64,000 nt of DNA from positions 310,001 through 374,000 of the forward strand of contig NZ_CP104877.1 in the NCBI RefSeq assembly GCF_025452095.1. Direction: 5' to 3'. Positions 34,031-42,424 of this stretch are shown here, piece by piece. Position numbers and translations under genes: made by a program. The stretch comes from Paenarthrobacter sp. JL.01a (GTDB taxonomy: Bacteria > Actinomycetota > Actinomycetes > Actinomycetales > Micrococcaceae). The notes under the pieces were generated by a model. The model did not search any database and was not told where the DNA came from. It saw only the letters and a program-made list of their open reading frames with translations. Position 1 is the first letter of the stretch; each line of letters opens with the position of its first letter.

Positions 34031-34098
34031 GTGATGAGCCTCTTTCCTTACGGGTTGTGCGGTTTCATGCATTCACGGGGTCCGTGACTTACTATCAA

Positions 34099-34116
34099 AT
34101 TGCTAGTGAAGCGAGC
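34099..34116. promoter_or_regulatory. Shared MarR motif, site A
   Basis: ATTGCTAGTGAAGCGAGC lies 26 bases before the MarR start, between the TspO-like and MarR genes. It matches site B (40444-40460) at ATTGCTAG, AAGC and AG. See the finding on this pair. Confidence 0.55.
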
Positions 34117-34141
34117 TTTACGCTTATCGAAGGAACATCGG

Positions 34142-34663
34142 ATGGATACGGAAGGCCACGCAAGGGGCTATTGGTACGGAAAAGACCCTGGACAGAAGGC
34201 CATCGCCATCGATGTCCTGAACGCACTGAGGGACTATCGGGCCTCCGAGCAAGCGATGCGCCGCCGGACACGTTCCGCCATGGGGATGGGCGAGAAAGAC
34301 TTGCTGGCACTGCGATATCTGTTTGAGGCCGAAGCTGCCGGCAAGTTGATGAAGCCGAAGGATCTGGGCGACAAGCTCGGGATAACGTCGGCATCCATGA
34401 CAACGTTGATCGACCGGCTGGTGGAGTCAGGCCATATTCGTCGTGAGCCCCACCCCACGGACCGCCGCGCACTGATCCTGAAGGCGACGCCGGGTTCGGA
34501 CCAGGAAGTGCGCCACACCTTGGGCGGGATGCACCAACGGATGCTCGAAGCTGCATCTGCCCTGAGCCCCGACGAGTCCCGCGTAGTGGTGGACTTCCTC
34601 CTGCACATGCGCGAGGCGATGGACACCATCGATGAGGACCCCGGGGAGCCGGCCGGCTCATGA
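34142..34663 (+). CDS. MarR family regulator, left flank of the crt operon
   Basis: A 173-residue MarR protein starting at ATG 34142 behind AAGGAA. The recognition region is LGITSASMTTLIDRLVESGH and the wing is EPHPTDRRALILKATP. It is clearly related to the MarR at 40504-41103, including the DRRAL wing. Its last six bases overlap the end of the convergent crtYf/crtEb gene. I infer co-regulation of the carotenoid operon or the TspO-like gene. Confidence 0.9.
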   Translation: MDTEGHARGYWYGKDPGQKAIAIDVLNALRDYRASEQAMRRRTRSAMGMGEKDLLALRYLFEAEAAGKLMKPKDLGDKLGITSASMTTLIDRLVESGHIRREPHPTDRRALILKATPGSDQEVRHTLGGMHQRMLEAASALSPDESRVVVDFLLHMREAMDTIDEDPGEPAGS

Positions 34664-35875
34664 CGTGAGGCTCCAGTGCAGGATGAAGATGAGTGTCACC
34701 AAAAATCCTGAGCCGTAGTTGAGCCAGATGAACCGCCGCCATGCCGTGTTGGTGCGTGCCGCCGTCGTGTCCGTCACGTTCCAGTACGGCGCGCAGTTGA
34801 CGATGTAAGGGACGGCGATGATCGCCGCGAGCGGACCGGGCCACGGCGTTGCCAGCATGGCCAGGCCGGCTACCAGCCACAGCACGACGGCGAGGCGCAC
34901 CGTCCGGCGGGCACCGATGACTGTCGCTATGGAGCCGATGCCGGCCTGCCGGTCCGGTTCGATGTCCTGGACGGCGCCAAAGGCATGCGCGGCCATTCCC
35001 CACAGGAAGAACGCGGCCAGCAGGATGATCAGTCCGGGCGTCACGTCGGCGCCGGCGATCGCAAGGCCGACGACGGCGGGACTCACGAAGTGCGTACTGG
35101 ACGTTATCGAGTCCAAGACCGGGCGTTCCTTGAAGCGGAGTCCTGCGGCGGAGTAAGCCACCACCGCGAACGTGCTCACCAGCAAGGGCAGCCACGATGC
35201 CGGACCTCCTGCGAGCGCGAGTACCAGCAGGAACGGAATGTTGGTGATGGCGGCGAGCCAAAGCATGGGCCGGTGGAGCCTTGGTTGGAGCAGGGCGCCT
35301 TCGATGCCGCCTTTGCGTGGGTTCTTCAGGTCCGATTCGTAGTCGAAGACGTCGTTGATGCCGTACATGGCCAAGTTGTACGGGATCAGGAAGTAGAACG
35401 TTCCCACCACCAGCACCCAGTCGATCTGGCGGGTGGTCAGCAGCATTGCCGCGGCGAACGGATAGGCCGTATTGATCCAGCTGACGGGGCGTGATGCCAG
35501 CAGTGCCTGGGGGATGAGGCCCTTGAGCCGGGACGTCTCTCCCCGCGTTGCGTCGCCGTCGCGCTCGTGTCGTCGGGTCAGCCACATCCATAGGCCAGGG
35601 AGTGCCACCACGCCGGCCAGCGGATAGGCGAAGTCTTCAATAGGTGCCAGGCCGACCGTGACACCCAGGAGGTGGGAGGTGTCGTAGTGGAAGAGCTCCA
35701 TGCCGATCATGACGGAGTCGAACACTGCAGTCAGGACAGCGAGTGCCGCGAAAGCCAGGCCCACGGCTTGCCAATGTCGCCGGGATTCACCGCGGGGCGA
35801 CGCCTGAGCGGCAAAAGCCACCCCGGCCACTACTGCCGCGGCCACGAAGAGGAGTGCGAGCCAAAGGTAGGTCAT
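34658..35875 (-). CDS. crtEb: Fusion of lycopene cyclase subunit CrtYf with lycopene elongase CrtEb
   Basis: A 405-residue membrane protein. Residues 1-100 are a lycopene cyclase domain with FDSVMIGMELFHYD and the VGLAPIEDFAYP signature (CrtYf type). Residues about 120-405 are a UbiA-family prenyltransferase with Mg-diphosphate motifs NDVFDYESD (174-182) and DIEPDRQAG (304-312), matching CrtEb, which adds two C5 units to lycopene. In corynebacteria these are separate genes. The start overlaps the crtYe stop by four bases, so CrtYe, CrtYf and CrtEb are made in stoichiometric contact. It is the last gene of the operon. Confidence 0.88.
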   Translation of the reverse strand: MTYLWLALLFVAAAVVAGVAFAAQASPRGESRRHWQAVGLAFAALAVLTAVFDSVMIGMELFHYDTSHLLGVTVGLAPIEDFAYPLAGVVALPGLWMWLTRRHERDGDATRGETSRLKGLIPQALLASRPVSWINTAYPFAAAMLLTTRQIDWVLVVGTFYFLIPYNLAMYGINDVFDYESDLKNPRKGGIEGALLQPRLHRPMLWLAAITNIPFLLVLALAGGPASWLPLLVSTFAVVAYSAAGLRFKERPVLDSITSSTHFVSPAVVGLAIAGADVTPGLIILLAAFFLWGMAAHAFGAVQDIEPDRQAGIGSIATVIGARRTVRLAVVLWLVAGLAMLATPWPGPLAAIIAVPYIVNCAPYWNVTDTTAARTNTAWRRFIWLNYGSGFLVTLIFILHWSLTS

Positions 35876-36222
35876 GCGTTTTCACGCTCCCTCTCGAGAC
35901 GCTTCCCCGGCGCAGGGGACAGGAGCCGCCGGGTACCGGTGTACAGCACCATGGTGCACAGGGTCAGGAAAAGCAGAAAAACGGGTTCCTCGATGGGTAG
36001 CTCCGGAGCAAGCAGGATACCAGTGGCGATATTCCCTTCTCCGCGGAGGAAGATCCCCAGCCCGATGCCGGCCGCGTCCCAGGAGAGGAAGAACAACAGC
36101 CCGACGGCGGTTACGGTCGCCGCTGCTTTTGCGTCGTGCCAGAAAAACAGCCGGAATCTGTGGTCGAGCAGCAGCATGCAGGTGATGCCAAGCAACAACG
36201 AAACCAGGTAAAGGACACCCAT
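35872..36222 (-). CDS. crtYe: Lycopene epsilon/gamma cyclase subunit CrtYe
   Basis: A 116-residue protein with three membrane helices. The segments FLSWDAAGIGLGIFLRG and LAPELPIEEPVFLLFL are the conserved cyclase-domain motifs. CrtYe works as a heterodimer with CrtYf to close the rings of C50 carotenoids. ATG 36222 overlaps the crtI stop by one base (TGATG), and its stop overlaps the next start. Confidence 0.88.
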   Translation of the reverse strand: MGVLYLVSLLLGITCMLLLDHRFRLFFWHDAKAAATVTAVGLLFFLSWDAAGIGLGIFLRGEGNIATGILLAPELPIEEPVFLLFLTLCTMVLYTGTRRLLSPAPGKRLERERENA

Positions 36223-37871
36223 CAGCCAATCCTGCTGGCTACGGGCCTCACGCTGACTGGGCCGGTGCTGTGGTCTCCGCGGATTCTTTTCAGGACCAGC
36301 TCGGCACTGATGAGGCACATGGGTACGCCAACGCCCGGAGCGGTTGTGGCTCCCGCATAGTAGAGGCCTTGAACCCTTTTGGAGGCGTTCTGGGCCCGGA
36401 ACATGGCGCTTTGTCCCAGGGTGTGTGCCGGTCCCAGCATGCCGCCGCGCCAGGAGTTGTAGTCCCGGGCAAAGTCGGCTGGACCGATCGTGTGACGGAC
36501 CACGATCCGCTCGCGAAGGTCGGAAATGTTGGCCCACTCGGCGATCTGGTCGATGGCGGCGTCGGCTGTTCGTTCTATGAGGATGTCGCCGGTTCCGTCC
36601 GGTCCCCCGGAACCCAGGGACGGATCAGCCGGGACAGGGACCAGGACAAAAAGGTTTTCATGATCAGCGGGAGCCACCGCCGAATCCGTGGCGCTGGGTT
36701 TGCACACGTAAATCGACGCGGGATCGGGGATTCCGGTTTCCGCCCCGAAGATGGAAGCGAAGTTCGCTTCCCAGTCCCGGGTGAAGAACAACGAATGGTG
36801 GGGCAGCTCCGGGAGTTTGCCTTTGACTCCCAGCATCACCAGGACGGCGCCGGGCCCGCTGGTGCGCCGCCGCCACCAGGAATTGGGGTAGCTGCGGTCC
36901 CGTACGCCGAGCAGTTGGGTTTCGGTATGGTGCAGGTCGGCGCCGGAGACCACCAGGTCGGCCACGCTGTAGTGCTCGGTCCCCGAGGTATCGCGCCATC
37001 TCACCCCGGTGACTTCACGGTGGTCCTTGCCGGAGAAAGCCGCGGGAAGCCTTACGCCGTCAAAACGGCCCACTTTTTTGGTCCGTGTGGCTTCGCGTGT
37101 GGTGATCTTGAGTGCCTCCGCACCCGTGTGGATCCTTACGCCTGCTTGGAGGGCCAGGGCTTCGAGCCGGACCACGAGCTCCCGGAAGCCACCCATCGGG
37201 TATTGCACCCCGTCGCCCAGGTCCAGGGCGCTCATCAGGTGGTACATCGCCGGCGCGTCGGAGGGGCTGGTGCCCAGGAACACGGCCGGGTAGCCCAGTA
37301 CTTGCCGCAGGACCGGATGCTCGAAGCGATGGGCCACGTACTTGTCCAAGGGAGTCAGGAGAAGTTGCGCCAGTTTGGGCAGGCTCCGCAGCACCTCGGG
37401 CTGGAGCAGGGCCTGGAGCTTGGTGAAGGGGTTGTAGAGGAAATAGCGTTCGGCCATCTCTGTGGTGTGCCGTGCCGATGCCAGGTAGGTGGCCAACTCC
37501 TTGGCGCTTCCGGGCTCCACTTTTTCGAACGTCTCCAGAACCTGTTCGCTGCCCAAGGGGACGGTCAACGGCTCCAGCCGGCCGCCGTCATCCGGTTCGC
37601 TGAAGACGCGGTAGGCGGGATTGAGGCTGTGCAGGTCCAGCTGTTCGGCGGTGCTGGTCCCCAGGAGCTCGAAGAAATGGTCGAAAACGCCGGGCATGAG
37701 GTACCAGGAGGGGCCGGTATCGAAGCGGAAGCCGTTCCGTTCCAGGCTGCCGGCCCGGCCGCCCACTTCGCTGCGCTGTTCGAGGAGCTGGACCTCGTGG
37801 CCTTCGTGGGCGAGCAATGCGGCGGTGGCAAGCCCAGCGATGCCACCGCCGATCACGACGGTCCGTTTCAT
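36222..37871 (-). CDS. crtI: Phytoene desaturase
   Basis: A 549-residue FAD-dependent CrtI-type desaturase. The N-terminal dinucleotide fold is VVIGGGIAGLATAALLA, followed by LEQRSEVGGRAGSLERNGF and FDTGPSWYLMP. The C-terminal YYAGATTAPGVGVPMCLISA closes the FAD site. The enzyme converts phytoene to lycopene. Start and stop overlap crtB and crtYe. Confidence 0.96.
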   Translation of the reverse strand: MKRTVVIGGGIAGLATAALLAHEGHEVQLLEQRSEVGGRAGSLERNGFRFDTGPSWYLMPGVFDHFFELLGTSTAEQLDLHSLNPAYRVFSEPDDGGRLEPLTVPLGSEQVLETFEKVEPGSAKELATYLASARHTTEMAERYFLYNPFTKLQALLQPEVLRSLPKLAQLLLTPLDKYVAHRFEHPVLRQVLGYPAVFLGTSPSDAPAMYHLMSALDLGDGVQYPMGGFRELVVRLEALALQAGVRIHTGAEALKITTREATRTKKVGRFDGVRLPAAFSGKDHREVTGVRWRDTSGTEHYSVADLVVSGADLHHTETQLLGVRDRSYPNSWWRRRTSGPGAVLVMLGVKGKLPELPHHSLFFTRDWEANFASIFGAETGIPDPASIYVCKPSATDSAVAPADHENLFVLVPVPADPSLGSGGPDGTGDILIERTADAAIDQIAEWANISDLRERIVVRHTIGPADFARDYNSWRGGMLGPAHTLGQSAMFRAQNASKRVQGLYYAGATTAPGVGVPMCLISAELVLKRIRGDHSTGPVSVRPVASRIG

Positions 37872-38773
37872 CGGTGCATCTCCATCCAGGTTGAGGCGAC
37901 GGCGCGCGCGGCGAGTCCGGCTTTTACCGCGTCGGGGACACGGACCCGTGAACGGTAGAGCTCGTCCACGGTCGTCTGTTCAATCTTGTCGGTCAGGGCT
38001 GTGAACAGCGAAAGGGCGCTCCGGACGGCTGCCCGGGCATCACGTGGCAGGAGGGGGATGACGGCATTGGCATCGGCCAGCTGGGCCCTGATGGTGCGCA
38101 CCCATTCCATGCGGTCCCGGTCTTCGAGATGCTCCGAGGTGCCCAGGTAGCTGCGGCCCAGGCGTGTGGTGTCATCGGCGAGGTCGCGCAGGAAGTTGAT
38201 GTTCTGGAAAGCGGCCCCCAAGCGGCTGGCGCCGTGCTGCAGCGCCGCGGCGTCGCCGTCGTCGATGTTCTCATCCCGCATGAAGACGCGTAGGCACATC
38301 AGGCCCACCACCTCGGCGGAACCGTGGACGTAACCCTGGTGGGCGTCGGCGTCGAAGCGCAGGGGAGCGGCGGGGGCCGAAATGCGCCCGCCGAGGTCGG
38401 TGCGCATCGATTCGAAGAACGGATCGATCAGGGAATCGTCGATCCGGGCTGCCCGGGCGGTCTGCGCGAACGAGTGGATGATGAGGTCGCTACTGTAGCC
38501 AAGTTTCACGGCGCGGTGGGTTTCATCAATGAAGTGCGAGAGGGCATCGCACTGCTCCTGGTAGCTGAGCCCCGCCTCGGCGGTGACACCGTCCACGAGT
38601 TCGTCCGCGACCCGCACCAGGGCGTAAATGTTGCGCACATGCTGGCGGTGCCGCGGGCCCAGCAGTTTGCAGGCCAGGCCGAACGACGTGGAGTAGGCGG
38701 CGATGACCTGGTTGGCCGCCCGCTCGGCGGTCCGGGTGAAATGGCTGAAAGAGGTGTCCATGGTGACGCTCAT
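37868..38773 (-). CDS. crtB: Phytoene synthase
   Basis: A 301-residue squalene/phytoene synthase. The two aspartate-rich motifs are ALVRVADELVDG and NINFLRDLADDTTRLGRSYL. It condenses two geranylgeranyl diphosphates to phytoene. ATG 38773 overlaps the crtE stop by four bases; ATG 38761 is an internal alternative. Confidence 0.95.
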   Translation of the reverse strand: MSVTMDTSFSHFTRTAERAANQVIAAYSTSFGLACKLLGPRHRQHVRNIYALVRVADELVDGVTAEAGLSYQEQCDALSHFIDETHRAVKLGYSSDLIIHSFAQTARAARIDDSLIDPFFESMRTDLGGRISAPAAPLRFDADAHQGYVHGSAEVVGLMCLRVFMRDENIDDGDAAALQHGASRLGAAFQNINFLRDLADDTTRLGRSYLGTSEHLEDRDRMEWVRTIRAQLADANAVIPLLPRDARAAVRSALSLFTALTDKIEQTTVDELYRSRVRVPDAVKAGLAARAVASTWMEMHR

Positions 38774-39867
38774 GACTGCCGTCCTTCCAGTTGCCCGGCA
38801 AGATCCAGCAAGACCCGGCACACGCCCGGCGGAATGGTGCTGTCCAGGAGGTCGGTAAAGGCCTGCATCTGTTCCCGGATGAGTCCGTTGACGAAGGTCT
38901 CGGCCCCGCAGTCGGCCAGTTGGCGGCGGACACGCTCGCACTCGGCGCCATTGAGTTCGGGCCTGCCGAAGAATGGCTCAATCTCCACCCACGAAGCAGT
39001 GGTGCGGGCATGGGCGATGATCGCGGTTTCCTTGCCCTCGCGCAGATCAGAAAAGGGATCCTTGCCGTGCCGGCGGGGATCCCCGAACGTGGACAGGAGG
39101 TCGTCCTGGAGCTGGAACGCCAGGCCCAGATGGCGGCCGGCGGTGGCGAGCGCATTTTCGACGGCGAAGTCGGCACCTGCCAGCGCTGCGGCGGCCCGCA
39201 AGGGAAGCTCGAAGGTGTAGGTGGCCGTCTTGTAGCCGCACATGACGAGGATGGTTTCGAGCTGGGGGTCGATGATGCCGTCACCCAGGCCGACGTCCAG
39301 CTGCTCACCGGCCACGGTTTCGTTGATGGTGTGTTCCAGGAGGTCCAGTAGGCGCAACCTGAGCGTGTGGGGGAGGTCTGCCCTGGCGAAGGCTTGGTGG
39401 GTGGCCGCGAGGAGCATGTCCCCCATGAGGATGCCGCCGGTTTGGGCCCAGTGGAGGTCGCTGCCTTCACGGGTTCCCTCGACGCTGTTTCGGGGAAGAG
39501 CCTGGGCTTCTGCGAGGAGGGAGCCGATGAGGTTGGGGTGTCCGCGCCGGACGAGGTCGCCGTCGATCACGTCGTCGTGCAGCAGGAAGGAGTAGTGGAG
39601 GAGTTCGATCGCGGCCGCAATGCTGATCGCGGTTTCGCGGTGGTTCGTTCCGGGTTGGTGGAGTGCTTCGTAGCTTTCCATCAGCAGCAGGGGGCGGACG
39701 AACTTTCCGCCCAGGACGTTGTGGCCGGCGAGCTCCCACAGCCTGGTGAAGTGGGGACCATAGGCGGTTGCTGCGCTGGCCCGTTTTCCAATGAGGCCGC
39801 TCAGTTCATTCTCGATCGCGGTGCAGAGGTCGGTGCGGCTGCGTAAGGCGCCGGAGGTCACGGTCAT
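38770..39867 (-). CDS. crtE: Geranylgeranyl diphosphate synthase
   Basis: A 365-residue trans-prenyltransferase. The first aspartate-rich motif is LLHDDVIDGD (D98, D99, D102). The second is QLQDDLLSTFGD (D254, D255). GGKFVRPLLLM is the usual basic-residue region for diphosphate binding. It supplies C20 precursor to CrtB, and possibly longer products. It overlaps idi at its start and crtB at its stop. Confidence 0.95.
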   Translation of the reverse strand: MTVTSGALRSRTDLCTAIENELSGLIGKRASAATAYGPHFTRLWELAGHNVLGGKFVRPLLLMESYEALHQPGTNHRETAISIAAAIELLHYSFLLHDDVIDGDLVRRGHPNLIGSLLAEAQALPRNSVEGTREGSDLHWAQTGGILMGDMLLAATHQAFARADLPHTLRLRLLDLLEHTINETVAGEQLDVGLGDGIIDPQLETILVMCGYKTATYTFELPLRAAAALAGADFAVENALATAGRHLGLAFQLQDDLLSTFGDPRRHGKDPFSDLREGKETAIIAHARTTASWVEIEPFFGRPELNGAECERVRRQLADCGAETFVNGLIREQMQAFTDLLDSTIPPGVCRVLLDLAGQLEGRQS

Positions 39868-40418
39868 GCTTTGGCTCCAGTTTCGGATTCGAGCACCCTT
39901 GCCTCGAGGAGTTGCGGGAATTGAAGGCCCAGCCAGGGACTGAAGACGGCGGGGCTGCGCTCCAGGGACTTGGCCAGCATTGCCGGGGACATCCAGGCCC
40001 AGTCGGCCACCTCGGCGGGGTTGGGGTTAACCTCGCCGCCGATCCTGGCGATGTAGACCGGGCAGATTTCGTTCTCCACGATGCCCGTGGGGTCGACGGC
40101 CCTGTAGCGGAAGTGGGGGAGGGCGGGTTTGATCCTGTTGGCGTCCACTCCCAGTTCGAAGCGTGCACGGCGCGTCACCGCGTCCAGGGGATCTTCGCCT
40201 GGGCCGGGGTGGCCGCAGAAGCTGTTGGTCCAGATTCCGGGCCAGGTCTTCTTTTCCGGCGAACGGCGGGTCAGGAGGATTTCGCCGTCGTCGTTGAGGA
40301 GGTAGCAGGAGAAGGCGAGGTGGAGCGGCGTCTGCCGCGTGTGCACCCGGGCCTTGGGTGCCTCGCCGATGGGCCTGCCGGCGTCGTCAAGGAGGACCAC
40401 CATCTCTGTCACGTTCAT
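39864..40418 (-). CDS. idi: Isopentenyl-diphosphate delta-isomerase, type I
   Basis: A 184-residue Nudix-fold isomerase. The catalytic cysteine is in TNSFCGHPGPGED, and the metal/acid glutamates are in RRARFELGV and VENEICPVY. ATG 40418 has a strong GGGAGGAAGG site. It interconverts IPP and DMAPP and is the first gene of the carotenoid operon, which adjusts the allylic primer needed for crtE and for the two C5 additions by CrtEb. Confidence 0.95.
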   Translation of the reverse strand: MNVTEMVVLLDDAGRPIGEAPKARVHTRQTPLHLAFSCYLLNDDGEILLTRRSPEKKTWPGIWTNSFCGHPGPGEDPLDAVTRRARFELGVDANRIKPALPHFRYRAVDPTGIVENEICPVYIARIGGEVNPNPAEVADWAWMSPAMLAKSLERSPAVFSPWLGLQFPQLLEARVLESETGAKA

Positions 40419-40443
40419 TGTGCGCCTTCCTCCCACAGTTGAT

Positions 40444-40460
40444 ATTGCTAGACAAGCTAG
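40444..40460. promoter_or_regulatory. Shared MarR motif, site B
   Basis: ATTGCTAGACAAGCTAG lies 25 bases upstream of idi and 43 bases before the divergent MarR start. GCTAG occurs twice in it. It matches site A (34099-34116) in 14 of 17 positions or so. It is placed to control both the operon and the regulator. Confidence 0.65.
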
Positions 40461-40503
40461 AAGAAAGGCTACCATGTAAGAAGTTAGGTGTAACATACTC
40501 AGC

Positions 40504-41103
40504 ATGTCCAGACCTGAAGAAATACCGGAGGAACCCGGCTTGCCGGCACAGGACGGTATTTATCACCTGGATGCAAACGATCCCCATCAGGAATTGGTCG
40601 ACCGTTCCTGCCTTTCGGACGCCGATATCCAGCAAATCAGCGGGCTCATGGCCGCGCTCGGAAGGCTCCGCGACGCCGAACAGCGCCTCGCCGACGCCTC
40701 CCTCCGCTATATGAAGCTCAACCAATCGGACATGCGCGCACTGCACTACCTGATTGTCTGCGCCAACCAGGGCATCATCGCCACGCCCGGGGCGATAGCG
40801 TCCCAGCTGAATATTTCGACGGCGTCCACCACCAAGCTGCTCGACCGGCTGGAACGCGCCGGCCATGTGACAAGGCGTGCGCACCCTTCCGACCGAAGGG
40901 CCCTCGCTATCGCCATCACGCCGGAGACCCACGACGCCGCCATGCGCACTGTGGGCAAGCAACAGGCCGGGCGTTTCCTGGCGGCGGCCCGGCTGAGCCC
41001 TGAGGAGCGGGGCGTCGTGATGCGGTTCCTGGATGACATGGCCCGGGAAATCGACGTCAACGGCGGGGCCTGGCCCGCGGCTTCCAGCGGAAGGATCCCG
41101 TGA
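40504..41103 (+). CDS. MarR family regulator divergent from the crt operon (CrtR-like)
   Basis: A 199-residue MarR protein with a 40-residue acidic N-terminal extension. The recognition helix region is LNISTASTTKLLDRLERAGH with the wing RAHPSDRRALAIAITP. Its position, divergent from idi-crtE with the motif ATTGCTAG between, matches CrtR of Corynebacterium glutamicum, which represses crt and responds to geranylgeranyl diphosphate. That function is inferred from synteny and family. Confidence 0.9.
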   Translation: MSRPEEIPEEPGLPAQDGIYHLDANDPHQELVDRSCLSDADIQQISGLMAALGRLRDAEQRLADASLRYMKLNQSDMRALHYLIVCANQGIIATPGAIASQLNISTASTTKLLDRLERAGHVTRRAHPSDRRALAIAITPETHDAAMRTVGKQQAGRFLAAARLSPEERGVVMRFLDDMAREIDVNGGAWPAASSGRIP

Positions 41104-41223
41104 TTCGGACCATAAGTGTGAGCCGGATGACACTTTTCTCTGTAAGATGCGAGGCAGGGCCCTCATGAGGCGGGCCAGCAGTTGTCTGGCCTGGCCAGCG
41201 GGGGACACACAAAGGAATATTTG

Positions 41224-42330
41224 ATGGCTCAAGAAGCGGGCTCTCTTTCACCGGATAACCACGCGCAAAGCAGCAACCAGGATGGCACTGGGGAGACGCC
41301 GTTCGCTGACGAAGTGACAATGAGGGCGCAGGTCCTCGACATCATCGAGTCCATTCTTGAGGACGCCGAACCACGCAGCGAGGGAGCCAGGGCCAGGCTC
41401 CGCGAGCTGCTTGACGAGAGTCCGGACGATCCCGAGGGCGCCCTGCTGCAGCACTTGCTCCTCACCCGCAAGACAACACAGCCGGCGGCCAACGTTCCTG
41501 TCCAGCTTGAACACTCCAGCCTGCACCTGGAATCCTCGGATGCCTCTCGGAGCGTCCTCGTGCCCGTGAGTCACGATGTCCGTGCCGGCATTCAATCCGT
41601 CCTGGCCGACAAGCTCCTCCTGACCGCTTTCCAGCCAGTCCATTCGGTCCCCAAGGGCGAGCCGATCGGCGTCGAAGCCCTGACGAGGTTCATTGGCGAG
41701 GACGGGGCGGGTGCCGATGTCTGGTTCAGCGAAGCCGCTGCGGCCGGACTGGGGACTGAGCTTGAAATCGCTGCGCTGCATTGCGCGCTGATGGCTGCCC
41801 ACGATGTCCCCGAAAACATGTTCGTCGCGCTGAACCTTACGCCTGCTACGTCCCACGATCCCCGGGTGCGGAACCTGCTGGCCGCTGCGGCCTTGGCGCC
41901 GGAGAGAATCATTGTTGAACTGACCGGTGGCCTCGAATCGATCGTGGCCCAATCGGACGGTGAAGGTCTCGAACGGCTTCGTGCCTTGGGGCTGCGGGTA
42001 TCGATCAGTGCCTCGGGAGCTGCCTTGGTTTCCTTGGACAGCATTGAGCAGCTGCGTCCCGACATCATCAAACTGGACCGCCACCTGATCGAAGGAATCG
42101 CCGCCAACGAAGGCCAGAAGCTCCGGGCCCGCGCCATTGTGGAGCTGGCCCGCGAAATCGGTGCTGAGGTCCACGCGCAGGGCATCGAAACGGCCGAGGA
42201 ACTCCAGGAAGTCACGGCCCTGAACGTCACCGCGGCGCAGGGTTACCTGCTGGGACGCCCTTCTGTCCATCCACTCGATTGGTCTGCCTGGAGCGTCCGC
42301 GCTCAGTCGGAACCGCAGCGCGCGGGCTGA
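41224..42330 (+). CDS. Degenerate EAL-domain protein
   Basis: A 368-residue protein from ATG 41224 (AAAGGAA upstream). An acidic helical N-terminus (about 25-90) precedes a c-di-GMP phosphodiesterase-like EAL domain (about 120-355). The EAL motif is kept as VEALTRF (E151), as are LNLTP and IIKLDRHLI (K283) and GIETAEE (E322). The catalytic IDDFG motif is replaced by ISASG (about 260-264), so both metal-binding aspartates are gone. It probably binds rather than cleaves c-di-GMP, or has another ligand. No GGDEF domain is present. Confidence 0.88.
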   Translation: MAQEAGSLSPDNHAQSSNQDGTGETPFADEVTMRAQVLDIIESILEDAEPRSEGARARLRELLDESPDDPEGALLQHLLLTRKTTQPAANVPVQLEHSSLHLESSDASRSVLVPVSHDVRAGIQSVLADKLLLTAFQPVHSVPKGEPIGVEALTRFIGEDGAGADVWFSEAAAAGLGTELEIAALHCALMAAHDVPENMFVALNLTPATSHDPRVRNLLAAAALAPERIIVELTGGLESIVAQSDGEGLERLRALGLRVSISASGAALVSLDSIEQLRPDIIKLDRHLIEGIAANEGQKLRARAIVELAREIGAEVHAQGIETAEELQEVTALNVTAAQGYLLGRPSVHPLDWSAWSVRAQSEPQRAG

Positions 42331-42352
42331 CTATCGCCTGAACGACGACGCC

Positions 42353-42374
42353 GGCCCGCACCCGGGCGCGGGCC
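42353..42374 (+). terminator. GC-rich stem-loop after the EAL gene
   Basis: GGCCCGC (42353-42359) and GCGGGCC (42368-42374) form a stem with an 8-base loop. A run of six T comes about 20 bases later (42392 on). Confidence 0.5.
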
Positions 42375-42424
42375 CTGACCAACCTCACGGACTTTTTTGA
42401 GCTTGTGTTGGGTACGGTATCCCT

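Noticed and set aside
36270..37958. A 562-codon open frame on the plus strand
   Set aside because: It is the mirror of crtI, which has clear FAD-binding motifs and operon coupling. High GC leaves long antisense frames open.
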